Origin: Micromonospora sp. WMMD1128
Lineage (GTDB): Bacteria > Actinomycetota > Actinomycetes > Mycobacteriales > Micromonosporaceae
NCBI RefSeq assembly: GCF_027497235.1
Contig: NZ_CP114902.1
Coordinates: 6,102,001-6,166,000, forward strand
Reading direction: 5' to 3'
Length of the DNA stretch: 64,000 nt
Of the stretch, positions 49,380 through 57,198 are shown piece after piece (the stretch's first letter is position 1; every line of letters starts with the position of its first letter). The position numbers were made by a program, and so were the translations under genes. The notes beneath the pieces are model-generated. The model did not search any database and was not told where the DNA came from. It saw only the letters and a list, made by a program, of their open reading frames with translations.

Positions 49380-50164
49380 GGGCCGCGGCATGGGCCGCCC
49401 AGCTCGGTGTGCTGGTGGTGCACAACGACCCGGTGGTCGAGGCGGAGCTGTGGGGTCGGGCACCGGCCGGGGTGACCGTGCACGCCGCGCGTTTCGAGAG
49501 CCCGACGAGCACCGGCGCGGAGTACACCGCGGAGAGCTGGCAGCGTCTCATCGCCCAGCCGGACATCCGGCGGGGGCTGGTCCAGCTCGGCCAGATGGAC
49601 CTGACCGCGATCTGCCTCTGCTTCGCGTCGGCGAGCTTCTTCGGCGGCTTGGAGTTCGACGCCGGCTTCTCCGCCGCCGCCACCGACCTGGCGGCCGGGA
49701 CCCCGGTCTACACCGCCGGGGAGGCGATCCGGGCCGGACTTGTCGAGCTGGGCGTACGCCGGCCGCTGGTGTTGGTGCCGCCGTGGTTCACCGACCCGAC
49801 CTTCGCCGCGGCGCGGCGGTATCTCAGCGCGGCGGGCTTCGAGGTGGCCGGGCTGCTGCACTACCGCCTCGACAGCGGTTGGAACGCGGTGGAACGACAC
49901 CGCATCTTCGACCGGGGTGGCCGCTGGGCGGTCGACCCGGACGAGGTCTGCCGGCAGGTGGCCGCCCGTTTCCCGGCCGACGCGGACAGCGTGCTGATTC
50001 CCGGTAGCGGATTCCGCTCGTGGGACGCGGTGGCCCGACTGGAGGCCGGCCTGGGCGTCCCGGTGGTCACCTCCAACCAGGCGTGCCTGCATCGACTGCT
50101 CACCGTCGCCGGTCTGGACCGGCCCGTGCCCGGCGGCGGCCGACTGGTCGACGCCGGCACCTGA
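49376..50164 (+). CDS. Asp/Glu racemase-superfamily protein (maleate isomerase/AMDase-like)
   Basis: A 262-residue protein with the duplicated Rossmann-like racemase fold. ICLCFASASFFGG corresponds to the first nucleophile loop, PLVLVPPWFTD to the central hinge, and LIPGSGFRSWDAVARLE plus VVTSNQACLHRLL to the second loop and lid. By alignment by eye, the first catalytic Cys of maleate isomerase falls on F83 and the second (Cys188 of AMDase) on S211; C80 and C82 lie just outside. The family handles maleate, arylmalonate and similar diacids. ATGA overlap with the exporter gene shows co-translation. Confidence 0.8.
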   Translation: MRAAAWAAQLGVLVVHNDPVVEAELWGRAPAGVTVHAARFESPTSTGAEYTAESWQRLIAQPDIRRGLVQLGQMDLTAICLCFASASFFGGLEFDAGFSAAATDLAAGTPVYTAGEAIRAGLVELGVRRPLVLVPPWFTDPTFAAARRYLSAAGFEVAGLLHYRLDSGWNAVERHRIFDRGGRWAVDPDEVCRQVAARFPADADSVLIPGSGFRSWDAVARLEAGLGVPVVTSNQACLHRLLTVAGLDRPVPGGGRLVDAGT

Positions 50165-50224
50165 TCCCACCCGTTCGGCTGCCGTCCTGCGGCGCCGACG
50201 CGACGACGAACGACAGGAGAGATC

Positions 50225-51676
50225 GTGCCCACCACATCGTTCTGCACCGCCTTCTACCGACAGGTCCACGACCGGCCCGACGCACCGGCCCTGTCCTGGG
50301 CCGGAGACCAGATCAGCTATCGCCGGCTGGCGGAGCTGGTCCGCGACACCCGCGTCGCGCTCGACCAACTGGGTTTGGACGCCGAGGTGCCGCTGTGCGT
50401 CCCGGCGGTCAAGTCGCCGGAGACCGTCGCGCTGCTGATCGCCGCGTTCGAGCTGGACCGTCGGGTGCTGCTGCCCCCCGCCTCCCTGGGCCCGGAGTCG
50501 CTGGCCCGCGTCTGCGCCGCAGTCGGCTGCGCCGACATCCTCGGCGCCGACGCCGACGGCCTGACGGTCCGGCCCAGCGGGGCGACCGGTCGGGCGCTGC
50601 CCGGGGCCGGGATGTTGCTCACCACCTCCGGCTCGACCGGCACGCCGAAGGTGGTCGAGCTCGCCCCGGACGGGGTGGACCCGTTTCTGACCTGGGCGGC
50701 CGGGACCTTCGACATCGGGCCCGACGCCCGGGTGCTCAACTACGCGCCGCTCAACTTCGACCTGTGCCTGCTGGACGTGTGGACCGCGTTGGCGACCGGC
50801 GCCTGCGTGGTGATGGTGGACCCGGAACGGGCCGTCGACGGTCCGTGGCTGGCGGAGTTCTGCCGGGAGCAGGGTCCCACGGTGGTGCAGGCCGTCCCGC
50901 TGTTCTTCCGGCTGGTCACCGACGCCGGTGGCCGGTTCCCGGGGGTACGGGACGTACTGCTCACCGGGGACGCCGCGCCGCCGCCCCTGCTCGACCGGAT
51001 CGGGCGGGCCTTCCCCCACGCGCGGTTGTGGAACGTCTACGGCTGCACCGAGACCAACGACAGCTTCCTGCACCGGGTGGAGCCGGCCGAGGTGCGGGCG
51101 CTGGGCGGGATGCCGATCGGTCGCCCCATCGACGGGGTCGAGGTGTCCGCGGTGGACGCCGACGGCGCGGAGGTGACCGGTGCCGGCGTGGGTGAGCTGG
51201 TGGTCCGCACCCCGTTCCGGGCCCGGGGCTACCTGGACGCGGGGCCGAACGCCGCGCGCTGGCGGGACGGCTGGTTCCGCACCGGCGACCTCGTCCGGCG
51301 CGACGCCGCCGGGTTGTTCTTCCTCGCCGGCCGCAACGACGACCAGGTCAAGGTGCGCGGTGTCCGGACCAACCTGAAGGAGGTGGAGCAGGTGATGCTC
51401 ACGCACCCGGAGGTGCTGGAGGCGGCGGTGCTCGCCGTGCCGGACGCGGAGGCGGGCAACGTCCTGCACGCGGTGGTCCGCCCCCGTGCGGCCTCGGACG
51501 TCAACGGGCTGCACCTGCGGTTGCACTGCGCGGCGGCGCTGCCCCGTACGGCCATCCCTGGCGTGTTCGTGCTCGTCGACGACGCGCTACCCCGGACATC
51601 GACCGGGAAGGTCGACCGCAACGTGCTGCGGGCGCGGCGCGAGCGGACGCCCTCCGGCGCCACCGAAGGGCGGTGA
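50225..51676 (+). CDS. AMP-dependent amino/aryl acid ligase (adenylation enzyme)
   Basis: A 483-residue free-standing adenylation enzyme. Core motifs: A3 LTTSGSTGTPKVV, A5 WNVYGCTETN, A7 GWFRTGDL, A8 GRNDDQVKVRGVRTN and A10 STGKVDR with the catalytic Lys. Size and the LNYAPLNFDLCLLDVW segment resemble the prolyl-AMP ligase group (RedM/PltF-like) that loads separate carrier proteins. With the carrier protein at 45489 and the dehydrogenase downstream it forms the trio used to oxidise tethered amino acids. Specificity residues were not decoded. Confidence 0.92.
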   Translation: MPTTSFCTAFYRQVHDRPDAPALSWAGDQISYRRLAELVRDTRVALDQLGLDAEVPLCVPAVKSPETVALLIAAFELDRRVLLPPASLGPESLARVCAAVGCADILGADADGLTVRPSGATGRALPGAGMLLTTSGSTGTPKVVELAPDGVDPFLTWAAGTFDIGPDARVLNYAPLNFDLCLLDVWTALATGACVVMVDPERAVDGPWLAEFCREQGPTVVQAVPLFFRLVTDAGGRFPGVRDVLLTGDAAPPPLLDRIGRAFPHARLWNVYGCTETNDSFLHRVEPAEVRALGGMPIGRPIDGVEVSAVDADGAEVTGAGVGELVVRTPFRARGYLDAGPNAARWRDGWFRTGDLVRRDAAGLFFLAGRNDDQVKVRGVRTNLKEVEQVMLTHPEVLEAAVLAVPDAEAGNVLHAVVRPRAASDVNGLHLRLHCAAALPRTAIPGVFVLVDDALPRTSTGKVDRNVLRARRERTPSGATEGR

Positions 51677-51680
51677 CGAA

Positions 51681-52820
51681 ATGATCAACTGGACCGATGA
51701 GCAGCGCGAGCTGCGCGGACTGGCCGAGGAGTTGGGTGCCGCCGCGGGCGACGGGCACCTGGGCCGGGACGCCGACCGGGAGTTCGGCTTCGCGGCCTGG
51801 AAGCTGATCCGGGAGACCGGCCTGCTCGGGCTGCCGTTCGACGAACGGTGGGGCGGGTTGGGCCAGGATCTGCTCACCACCATGTACGTCCTGGAGGGGC
51901 TGGGGTACGCCTGCCGCGACGGCGGGTTCAGCTTCTCCGTCTCCACCCACATCGTCAGCACCGGCGTGCCGCTGCAACGGTTCGGGTCCGCCGAGCTCAG
52001 GCAGCGCTACCTGCCGCGGGTCAGTGACGGATCGATCATCGGGGCGCACGCGATCACCGAGCCGTCGGGTGGCTCCGACGTCATGGGCATGCGTACGACA
52101 GCGGTTCGCGACGGCGATCACTACGTGCTCAACGGCAGCAAGGCGTTCGTCACCAACGGGCCGATCGCCGACGTGATCGTCATCTACGCCCTGACCGGTA
52201 AGCGAGGTAGCCCGGCCGCGCTCACCGCGTTCCTGGTGGACCGGGACACGCCGGGCCTGGTGGTCGGACCGCCGGTGGCGAAGATGGGCCTGACCACGTC
52301 TCCCTTCTCGGAGTTGTTCTTCGACGACTGCCGGGTCCCGGTGACGAACGTGATCGGTTCGCCCGGCGCCGGCTTCCTGGTCATGGATCACGTCATGAAG
52401 TGGGAGATCCTCTGCTCCTTCGTGATCAATCTGGGCGAGATGCAGCACCGGCTGGAGCGCTCGATCGAATACGCCCGGTCCCGGATGCAGTTCGGTCAGC
52501 CGATCGGCTCCTTCCAGTCGGTGTCGAACCGGATCGTCGACATGCACATCGCGGTGGAGAACGCCCGCAAGTGGCTCTACGACACCGGGCAACGCCACGT
52601 CGACGGCGAGAACGTCACAGTCGACATCGCGGCCAGCAAGCTGATCGCCAGCGAGAGCAACGTCGCCGTCGCACTCGCCGCCGTCCAGGTCTTCGGCGGC
52701 TACGGCTACACCAGTGAGTACGGCCTTGAGAAGGACCTGCGCAACGCCGTCGCCGGAACCATCTACTCCGGCACCTCCGACGTCCAGCGCCAGCGAATCG
52801 CCCGGATGCTCGGCCTCTGA
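51681..52820 (+). CDS. acyl-CoA dehydrogenase-like flavoenzyme (aminoacyl-carrier oxidase)
   Basis: A 379-residue ACAD. FAD/substrate motifs AITEPSGGSDVMGM and VTNGPIADV, the helical C-terminal QVFGGYGYTSEYGLEKDLRNA and GTSDVQRQRIARML are present. The usual short/medium-chain base (E in YEGTS) is Ser (IYSGTS). E242 in MKWEILC falls where isovaleryl-CoA and prolyl-carrier dehydrogenases keep their base. It starts 4 bp after the ligase stop with a GGTGACGAA site. It probably desaturates the carrier-bound acyl or aminoacyl group at the alpha-beta bond. Confidence 0.9.
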   Translation: MINWTDEQRELRGLAEELGAAAGDGHLGRDADREFGFAAWKLIRETGLLGLPFDERWGGLGQDLLTTMYVLEGLGYACRDGGFSFSVSTHIVSTGVPLQRFGSAELRQRYLPRVSDGSIIGAHAITEPSGGSDVMGMRTTAVRDGDHYVLNGSKAFVTNGPIADVIVIYALTGKRGSPAALTAFLVDRDTPGLVVGPPVAKMGLTTSPFSELFFDDCRVPVTNVIGSPGAGFLVMDHVMKWEILCSFVINLGEMQHRLERSIEYARSRMQFGQPIGSFQSVSNRIVDMHIAVENARKWLYDTGQRHVDGENVTVDIAASKLIASESNVAVALAAVQVFGGYGYTSEYGLEKDLRNAVAGTIYSGTSDVQRQRIARMLGL

Positions 52821-52865
52821 CCCCCCGCATCTCCCCTTCCGTCCACATCCCTGGAGGACCACCCC

Positions 52866-53564
52866 ATGTCCGTGTCGACCACCCTCACGCACGCACCCCT
52901 GCTCACCGCCACCGAGTTCATCGACCACGACTCCGAGGTCGTCCGCGACTTCGTCGCCCGGCACCTGCCCGACGCGCCGGAGGCCACTCCGACCGAGCGG
53001 GCGGTGGCCCTCTACTACGCCGTCCGCGACGGCATCCACTACGAGGTGTACGGGGCCGACCTGTCCCGCCACGGCCTCCGGGCCAGCTCCACGATCACCA
53101 GGGGCACCGGATTCTGCGTGCACAAGTCCATCGTTTACGCCGCCGCGCTGCGGGCGGTCGGCATCCCGAGCCGGATCTACTACGGCGACGTCCGCAACCA
53201 CCTCGCCTCCCCGCAGCTCGAGGAGCTGATGGGCGGCAACATCTTCACCTTCCACAGTCTGACGACGGTGTACCTGGAGGGCCGGTGGGTCCGGGCCACC
53301 CCGGTCTTCAACCGGATGCTCTGCCGGCTCTACCGGATCAAACCGCTGGAGTTCGACGGGCTCACCGACTCGATGTACCACCCCTACGACGACGAGGGCC
53401 GCCGGCACATGGAGTTCCTCCGCGAGCACGGCGAGTTCGACGACGTCCCGTACGACATGGTCGTCGGCGGCATCCGCTCCGCCCACCCCAAGCTCTTCGC
53501 CAGCCGGTACGCCACCGCGCGCGGCTCGCTGGTGGCCGATGCGACGGTTCGGGGAGGTGCGTGA
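52866..53564 (+). CDS. transglutaminase-like cysteine protein
   Basis: A 232-residue protein of the transglutaminase/arylamine fold: GTGFCVHKSIVYAAALRAVGIPSR holds C84, FTFHSLTTVYLEGRW holds H130, and WVRATPVFN stands where the triad's DPT often lies, Asp being replaced by Ala as in several bacterial subfamilies. Members cleave or form amide bonds. In biosynthetic clusters similar proteins transfer acyl groups from carrier proteins to amines (AdmF-like), which would suit a carrier-bound intermediate here. A GGAGG site precedes ATG 52866. Confidence 0.82.
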   Translation: MSVSTTLTHAPLLTATEFIDHDSEVVRDFVARHLPDAPEATPTERAVALYYAVRDGIHYEVYGADLSRHGLRASSTITRGTGFCVHKSIVYAAALRAVGIPSRIYYGDVRNHLASPQLEELMGGNIFTFHSLTTVYLEGRWVRATPVFNRMLCRLYRIKPLEFDGLTDSMYHPYDDEGRRHMEFLREHGEFDDVPYDMVVGGIRSAHPKLFASRYATARGSLVADATVRGGA

Positions 53565-54343
53565 TGGGCGGAACGGACGTGGCCACGGCCCCCGTGCACG
53601 CTGCCGCCCGGCGGGACACGGTCGACCTGGAGCTGGTCGTCCCGGCGTTCAACGAGGCCGCCCGGCTGCCGGCCACGCTCGCCGAGGTGACCGCCTTCCT
53701 GGCCGGTCAACACTGGCGGTCCCGGGTGGTGGTGGTGGACAACGGAAGCACCGATGACACCGCGACCGTCGTGAAGGCCGGCAACTGGGACGCCGAAGTG
53801 GTGGTGGTCGGGTGTTCCCGGCCGGGCAAGGGCGCCGCGGTCGGGCGCGGAATCGCCGGCAGCAGGGCGCGCTTCGTCGGCTTCATCGACGCCGACCTTT
53901 CCACTCCGGTGCCGACCCTGACCCGGGCGGTCGACGCGCTGGAGGCCGGCGCCGCGGCGGCCATCGCGTCGCGGCACGCTCCGGGGGCCGAACTGGCCTG
54001 TCCGCAGCCGGTCGCCCGCAGGTTGGGCGGTTCGGTGTTCCGGGCGCTGGCGAGGCAGCTCGTGCCGGGTGTGCACGACACCCAGTGCGGGTTCAAGCTC
54101 TTCGACCGGCCGGCCGTGCAGCGGGCCCTGCGCCGCTGCCACCTCAGCGGCTTCGCGTTCGACGTGGAGCTGCTGCGACAGATCCGTCGGGCCGGCGGCC
54201 GGATCACCGAGGTTCCGGTCGTCTGGACCGACGACGAGCGCTCCACGTTCCGCCCGCTGCGGGACGGACGGGCAGCCTTCGCCGACCTGTTCCGCCTCTA
54301 CCGGGCGGACCTGCTCGGCACGGCCGGGGCGGGTGCGCGGTGA
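53564..54343 (+). CDS. family 2 glycosyltransferase (dolichyl-phosphate-sugar type)
   Basis: A 259-residue GT2. LELVVPAFNEAARLPATL is the nucleotide-binding start, VVDNGSTDDTA and GFIDADLSTPVPTL contain the D-x-D, and VHDTQCGFKLFDR with GFAFDVELLRQIRRAGGRITEVPVVW are typical of polyprenyl-phosphate glucosyl/mannosyltransferases. ATG 53564 overlaps the previous stop (TGATG). It may charge a polyprenyl-phosphate sugar for the GT87 membrane enzyme encoded two genes downstream. Confidence 0.88.
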   Translation: MGGTDVATAPVHAAARRDTVDLELVVPAFNEAARLPATLAEVTAFLAGQHWRSRVVVVDNGSTDDTATVVKAGNWDAEVVVVGCSRPGKGAAVGRGIAGSRARFVGFIDADLSTPVPTLTRAVDALEAGAAAAIASRHAPGAELACPQPVARRLGGSVFRALARQLVPGVHDTQCGFKLFDRPAVQRALRRCHLSGFAFDVELLRQIRRAGGRITEVPVVWTDDERSTFRPLRDGRAAFADLFRLYRADLLGTAGAGAR

Positions 54344-55752
54344 GCCCGCACCTGCCACACCCGGCGGACCGCCGGGTGCTGGTGTTCGGCGAACGCGACA
54401 CGCACCAGCCCGGCGCCGCTGCCGCCGGGCGTTACCTGCACGAGGTCACCCGGCGCTGGGCGGCGGACGGCACCCAGGTCACCTGGGCCGCGCGCCGGCT
54501 GCCGGGCCGTCCCGAGCAGGAGACGACCGCCGGGGTACGGGTGCTGCGTGCCGCCCGACCGTTGAGCGCGGTGGCGCGTGCGGTGCGGGACGGGAACCGC
54601 TTCGACGTGGTCCTGGCCACCGGCGGGTCGATCGGCGCCCTGCCGCTGGTCGTCGGTCCTTCCGTACCCGTGGTCGAGGTGGTGGACCGGACCGACCGCC
54701 ACACCGGCACCCGCCCGGGCCAACTCCTGGCCGGCGCGGTGGGCCGGTGGAGCCGGACGGATCGGGTGACCGTGGCGCTGTCGCCGTCGGCCCGGCACGA
54801 CCTGCGCCGGCGGCTCGGCCTCCGGGGGCCGATCTTCGTGGTGCCGCCCGGCGCCACGACGCCCGCTCCGGATGGCGTCACAGGACGCGCAACGGTCCCG
54901 ACCGTCGTGGTCGAGGCCGACCTGGTCCCGCAGGAAGGGCTCAACGTCCTGCTCGACGCGCTGCCGGCCGTCGTGGCCGCGCTGCCGGACCTGCGGGTCG
55001 AGATCCTCGGCGACGGCCCGGACCTCGCGCGGCTGCGCCGGCAGGTGGAGGCCCTTCGGTTGGCCTCCGCGGTGACCCTGCACGGCCCGCTCGTACCGGA
55101 GCTCCGGGACCGGTGGTGGCGTCGCGCCTGGTTGACCGCCTGCACCGGGACACGCGAGGGGCGCGGTTCCCGACTGCTCGACGCCGCCGCGTACGGGGTG
55201 CCGGGGGTGGCGCTGGCCGCTGCCGGCGCCCGGGACTTCGTGCGTCCGGGCCGCACCGGCGAGATCGTCAGCTCGGCCGACCGGCTGTCGGATGCGCTCG
55301 TCGGCCAACTCGTGTCGTTGGCCGACGACGAGGTCGCCAGCGGGTTCGCCGAAGCGTGCCGGGCCTGGGCCGCCCGGTTCACCTGGGACCGGACCGCCGC
55401 TCTGCTCGCCGGCGTGGTCGAGCACCAGATCCGGACGGCCCGATCCGGGCCGACCCGCCGCCGGTCGGCCCGCCCGGACATCGCCACGCTTGTCAGATTT
55501 CCCGGGCGCGGGCCGGTGCCGGTCGGCGCGCTGCGCTCGACCGATGAGGTTGACGTGGCGGACGAGCAGGTCAACCTTCTGCTCAACGGATGCGACGAAC
55601 TCGACGCCCTCGGGGTGCTGGATCGTCTCGGCGCGACCGGCGCCGAGCTGCGCCTCGCCGGCCACGACGAACTGCTGATCGGACCGCGTCCGCTCCCGCC
55701 GATCCTGGCCGGACGCGCACCCCACCTTCCATTTGTGACGGACAGGAGCTGA
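54340..55752 (+). CDS. family 4 glycosyltransferase with C-terminal extension
   Basis: A 470-residue GT-B enzyme starting at GTG 54340 (GTGA overlap). The C-terminal donor domain has VEILGDGPDLARLRRQVEAL, VTLHGPLVPELRDRWWRRAWL and a degenerate E-x7-E (REGRGSRLLDAAAYGVPGVA), all GT4 features. About 80 residues follow the fold (VRFPGRGPVPVGALRSTDEVDVADEQVNLLLNG, quoted as landmarks VRFPGRGPVP and QVNLLLNGCDEL), which may be an accessory domain. The N-terminal half uses a short acceptor domain. The donor and acceptor sugars are unknown. Confidence 0.85.
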   Translation: MSPHLPHPADRRVLVFGERDTHQPGAAAAGRYLHEVTRRWAADGTQVTWAARRLPGRPEQETTAGVRVLRAARPLSAVARAVRDGNRFDVVLATGGSIGALPLVVGPSVPVVEVVDRTDRHTGTRPGQLLAGAVGRWSRTDRVTVALSPSARHDLRRRLGLRGPIFVVPPGATTPAPDGVTGRATVPTVVVEADLVPQEGLNVLLDALPAVVAALPDLRVEILGDGPDLARLRRQVEALRLASAVTLHGPLVPELRDRWWRRAWLTACTGTREGRGSRLLDAAAYGVPGVALAAAGARDFVRPGRTGEIVSSADRLSDALVGQLVSLADDEVASGFAEACRAWAARFTWDRTAALLAGVVEHQIRTARSGPTRRRSARPDIATLVRFPGRGPVPVGALRSTDEVDVADEQVNLLLNGCDELDALGVLDRLGATGAELRLAGHDELLIGPRPLPPILAGRAPHLPFVTDRS

Positions 55753-55755
55753 GCC

Positions 55756-57042
55756 ATGCAGACGACAGAGATCGAGTCGCGGCCACCGAGCCGACGGCTG
55801 AACATCGGCACGATCGCGGCCGTGGTGATCGCAGCGTTCGCGCTGGCCCTGATCGCCGAGGCGATCTTCACCCGCGACCCGTACTGGGCGCTGCGGTGGA
55901 CGGTGGACCTGAAGGTCTACCTGGCCAGCGGTGAGGCGGTGCGGCACGGCACCTCGCTCTACGACGTGGCGATCCAGAGCCCGCTGTACGGGCCGATGCC
56001 CTACCTCTACCCGCCACTGACCGCGATCCTCTTCTTCGTGCCGCTGTCCCTGTTGCCGATCGGCGCGGCGAGCCTGGTGTGGAACACGTTGTCGCTGATC
56101 GCCCTGGGTGCGGTCGCCTGGCTCTCGCTGGGCATCGCCGGGGTCCGCACCCCGCGTACCCGGGCCGCGCTGACCCTGGTCGTGCTCGTCCTGGCCACCT
56201 GGCTGCTGCCGGTGCGGATCCAGCTCATCGCCGGGCAGATCAACATGTTTCTCCTGCTGCTGGTGCTGCTTGACTTCCGCGGCCACACCGGTCGCTGGCG
56301 CGGGCTGGGCATCGGGATCGCGGCCGGGCTGAAGGTCACGCCGTTGATCTTCATCGCGTACCTCGTGGTGACCAGGCAGTGGCGGGCGGCTGCCACCGCG
56401 ACGGCGGCCTTCCTCGGCACGGTTGTCCTCGGGTTCGTCCTGCTACCGGCGGACGCGGCGCGGTACTGGGGTGGCCTGGTGCTGCATTCGTCGCGGGCCG
56501 GCGGGGTGTGGGACACCCCGAACCAGTCGCTGTCCGGGGCCCTGGCCCGGGGGGTGTCGAGCACCCAGTTCGCGCACTGGTGGCTGGTGGTCCTGGCGAT
56601 CGTGGCGGTCCTCGGGCTGGCCGTGGCCCGCTACGCTCACCAGCACGGCTCGGACTTTCTGGGCTTCTCCGCCGCCGCCGTCACCGGGCTGCTGGTCTCG
56701 CCCGTGAGCTGGGAACACCACTGGGTGTACGTGATCCCGCTGCTGGTCTGGCTCGCGGTCCGGGCCTACCGGGACCGCTCCGCCGTGCTGGCCACGTTGA
56801 CGGTCGTGCTGGCGGCGGTCTTCTCAATCCGGGTCTTCTCGCTGTTGGGCATCCAGGAGTCGCCGCCGGCGCCGATGGCGCTGGCGGGCTGGGAGCAGGT
56901 GATCGCCGCGCTGTTCCCGCTGACCGGCCTGCTGCTCCTCCTGGCCGGGCCGATCTGGCTCCATCGGACCAGTCGGGTGCCGGTGGCCGAGCCCGCCGAA
57001 CGGGTGCTGCTCCGTGAACCCACAGGTGCCGTGGCCGGTTAG
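55756..57042 (+). CDS. GT87 (DUF2029) polyprenol-phosphate-dependent membrane glycosyltransferase
   Basis: A 428-residue protein with about ten helices. DLKVYLASGEAVRHGTSLYDV after helix 1 carries the acidic catalytic loop, MPYLYPPLTAIL and GLKVTPLIFIAYLV are GT87 signatures, and VSPVSWEHHWVYVIPLL is the conserved H-H segment. Enzymes of this class use polyprenyl-phosphomannose or -arabinose on the outer face of the membrane. It follows the GT4 gene by 3 bp and ends the operon before a strong terminator. Confidence 0.9.
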   Translation: MQTTEIESRPPSRRLNIGTIAAVVIAAFALALIAEAIFTRDPYWALRWTVDLKVYLASGEAVRHGTSLYDVAIQSPLYGPMPYLYPPLTAILFFVPLSLLPIGAASLVWNTLSLIALGAVAWLSLGIAGVRTPRTRAALTLVVLVLATWLLPVRIQLIAGQINMFLLLLVLLDFRGHTGRWRGLGIGIAAGLKVTPLIFIAYLVVTRQWRAAATATAAFLGTVVLGFVLLPADAARYWGGLVLHSSRAGGVWDTPNQSLSGALARGVSSTQFAHWWLVVLAIVAVLGLAVARYAHQHGSDFLGFSAAAVTGLLVSPVSWEHHWVYVIPLLVWLAVRAYRDRSAVLATLTVVLAAVFSIRVFSLLGIQESPPAPMALAGWEQVIAALFPLTGLLLLLAGPIWLHRTSRVPVAEPAERVLLREPTGAVAG

Positions 57043-57056
57043 GCCGGCCCGCCGGT

Positions 57057-57094
57057 GCTGCGGGGGACGACGTGTCGGCGTCGTCCCCCGCAGC
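57057..57094. terminator. terminator ending the biosynthetic operon
   Basis: GCTGCGGGGGACGACG (57057-57072) pairs perfectly over 16 bp with CGTCGTCCCCCGCAGC (57079-57094), loop TGTCGG. It lies 14 bp after the GT87 stop and faces the convergent LacI gene. Confidence 0.88.
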
Positions 57095-57198
57095 GCCGGC
57101 CTTGCGCTGGCCATGCCGGGCAAGGATGACAGCGGACACGCCGTCGGCCAGGCAAGGAGGGGCGCCGGTGTGCGCGGTGCCGCGCATCGCGGGAATGA

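Larger units (their letters stand above)
41056..57042 (+). other. biosynthetic gene cluster, proposed C-nucleoside pathway
   Basis: From the SARP gene to the GT87 gene, all genes but one small peptide gene are on the plus strand, with short gaps or overlaps. The mixture of PsuG-like C-glycosidase, HAD phosphatase, carrier protein, AMP ligase, acyl-CoA-dehydrogenase-like enzyme, EctC-like cupin and exporter is not a primary-metabolic set. PsuG-family enzymes form C-glycosidic bonds in showdomycin, minimycin and alnumycin pathways. The product assignment is inference; the right boundary is a terminator at 57057. Confidence 0.7.
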
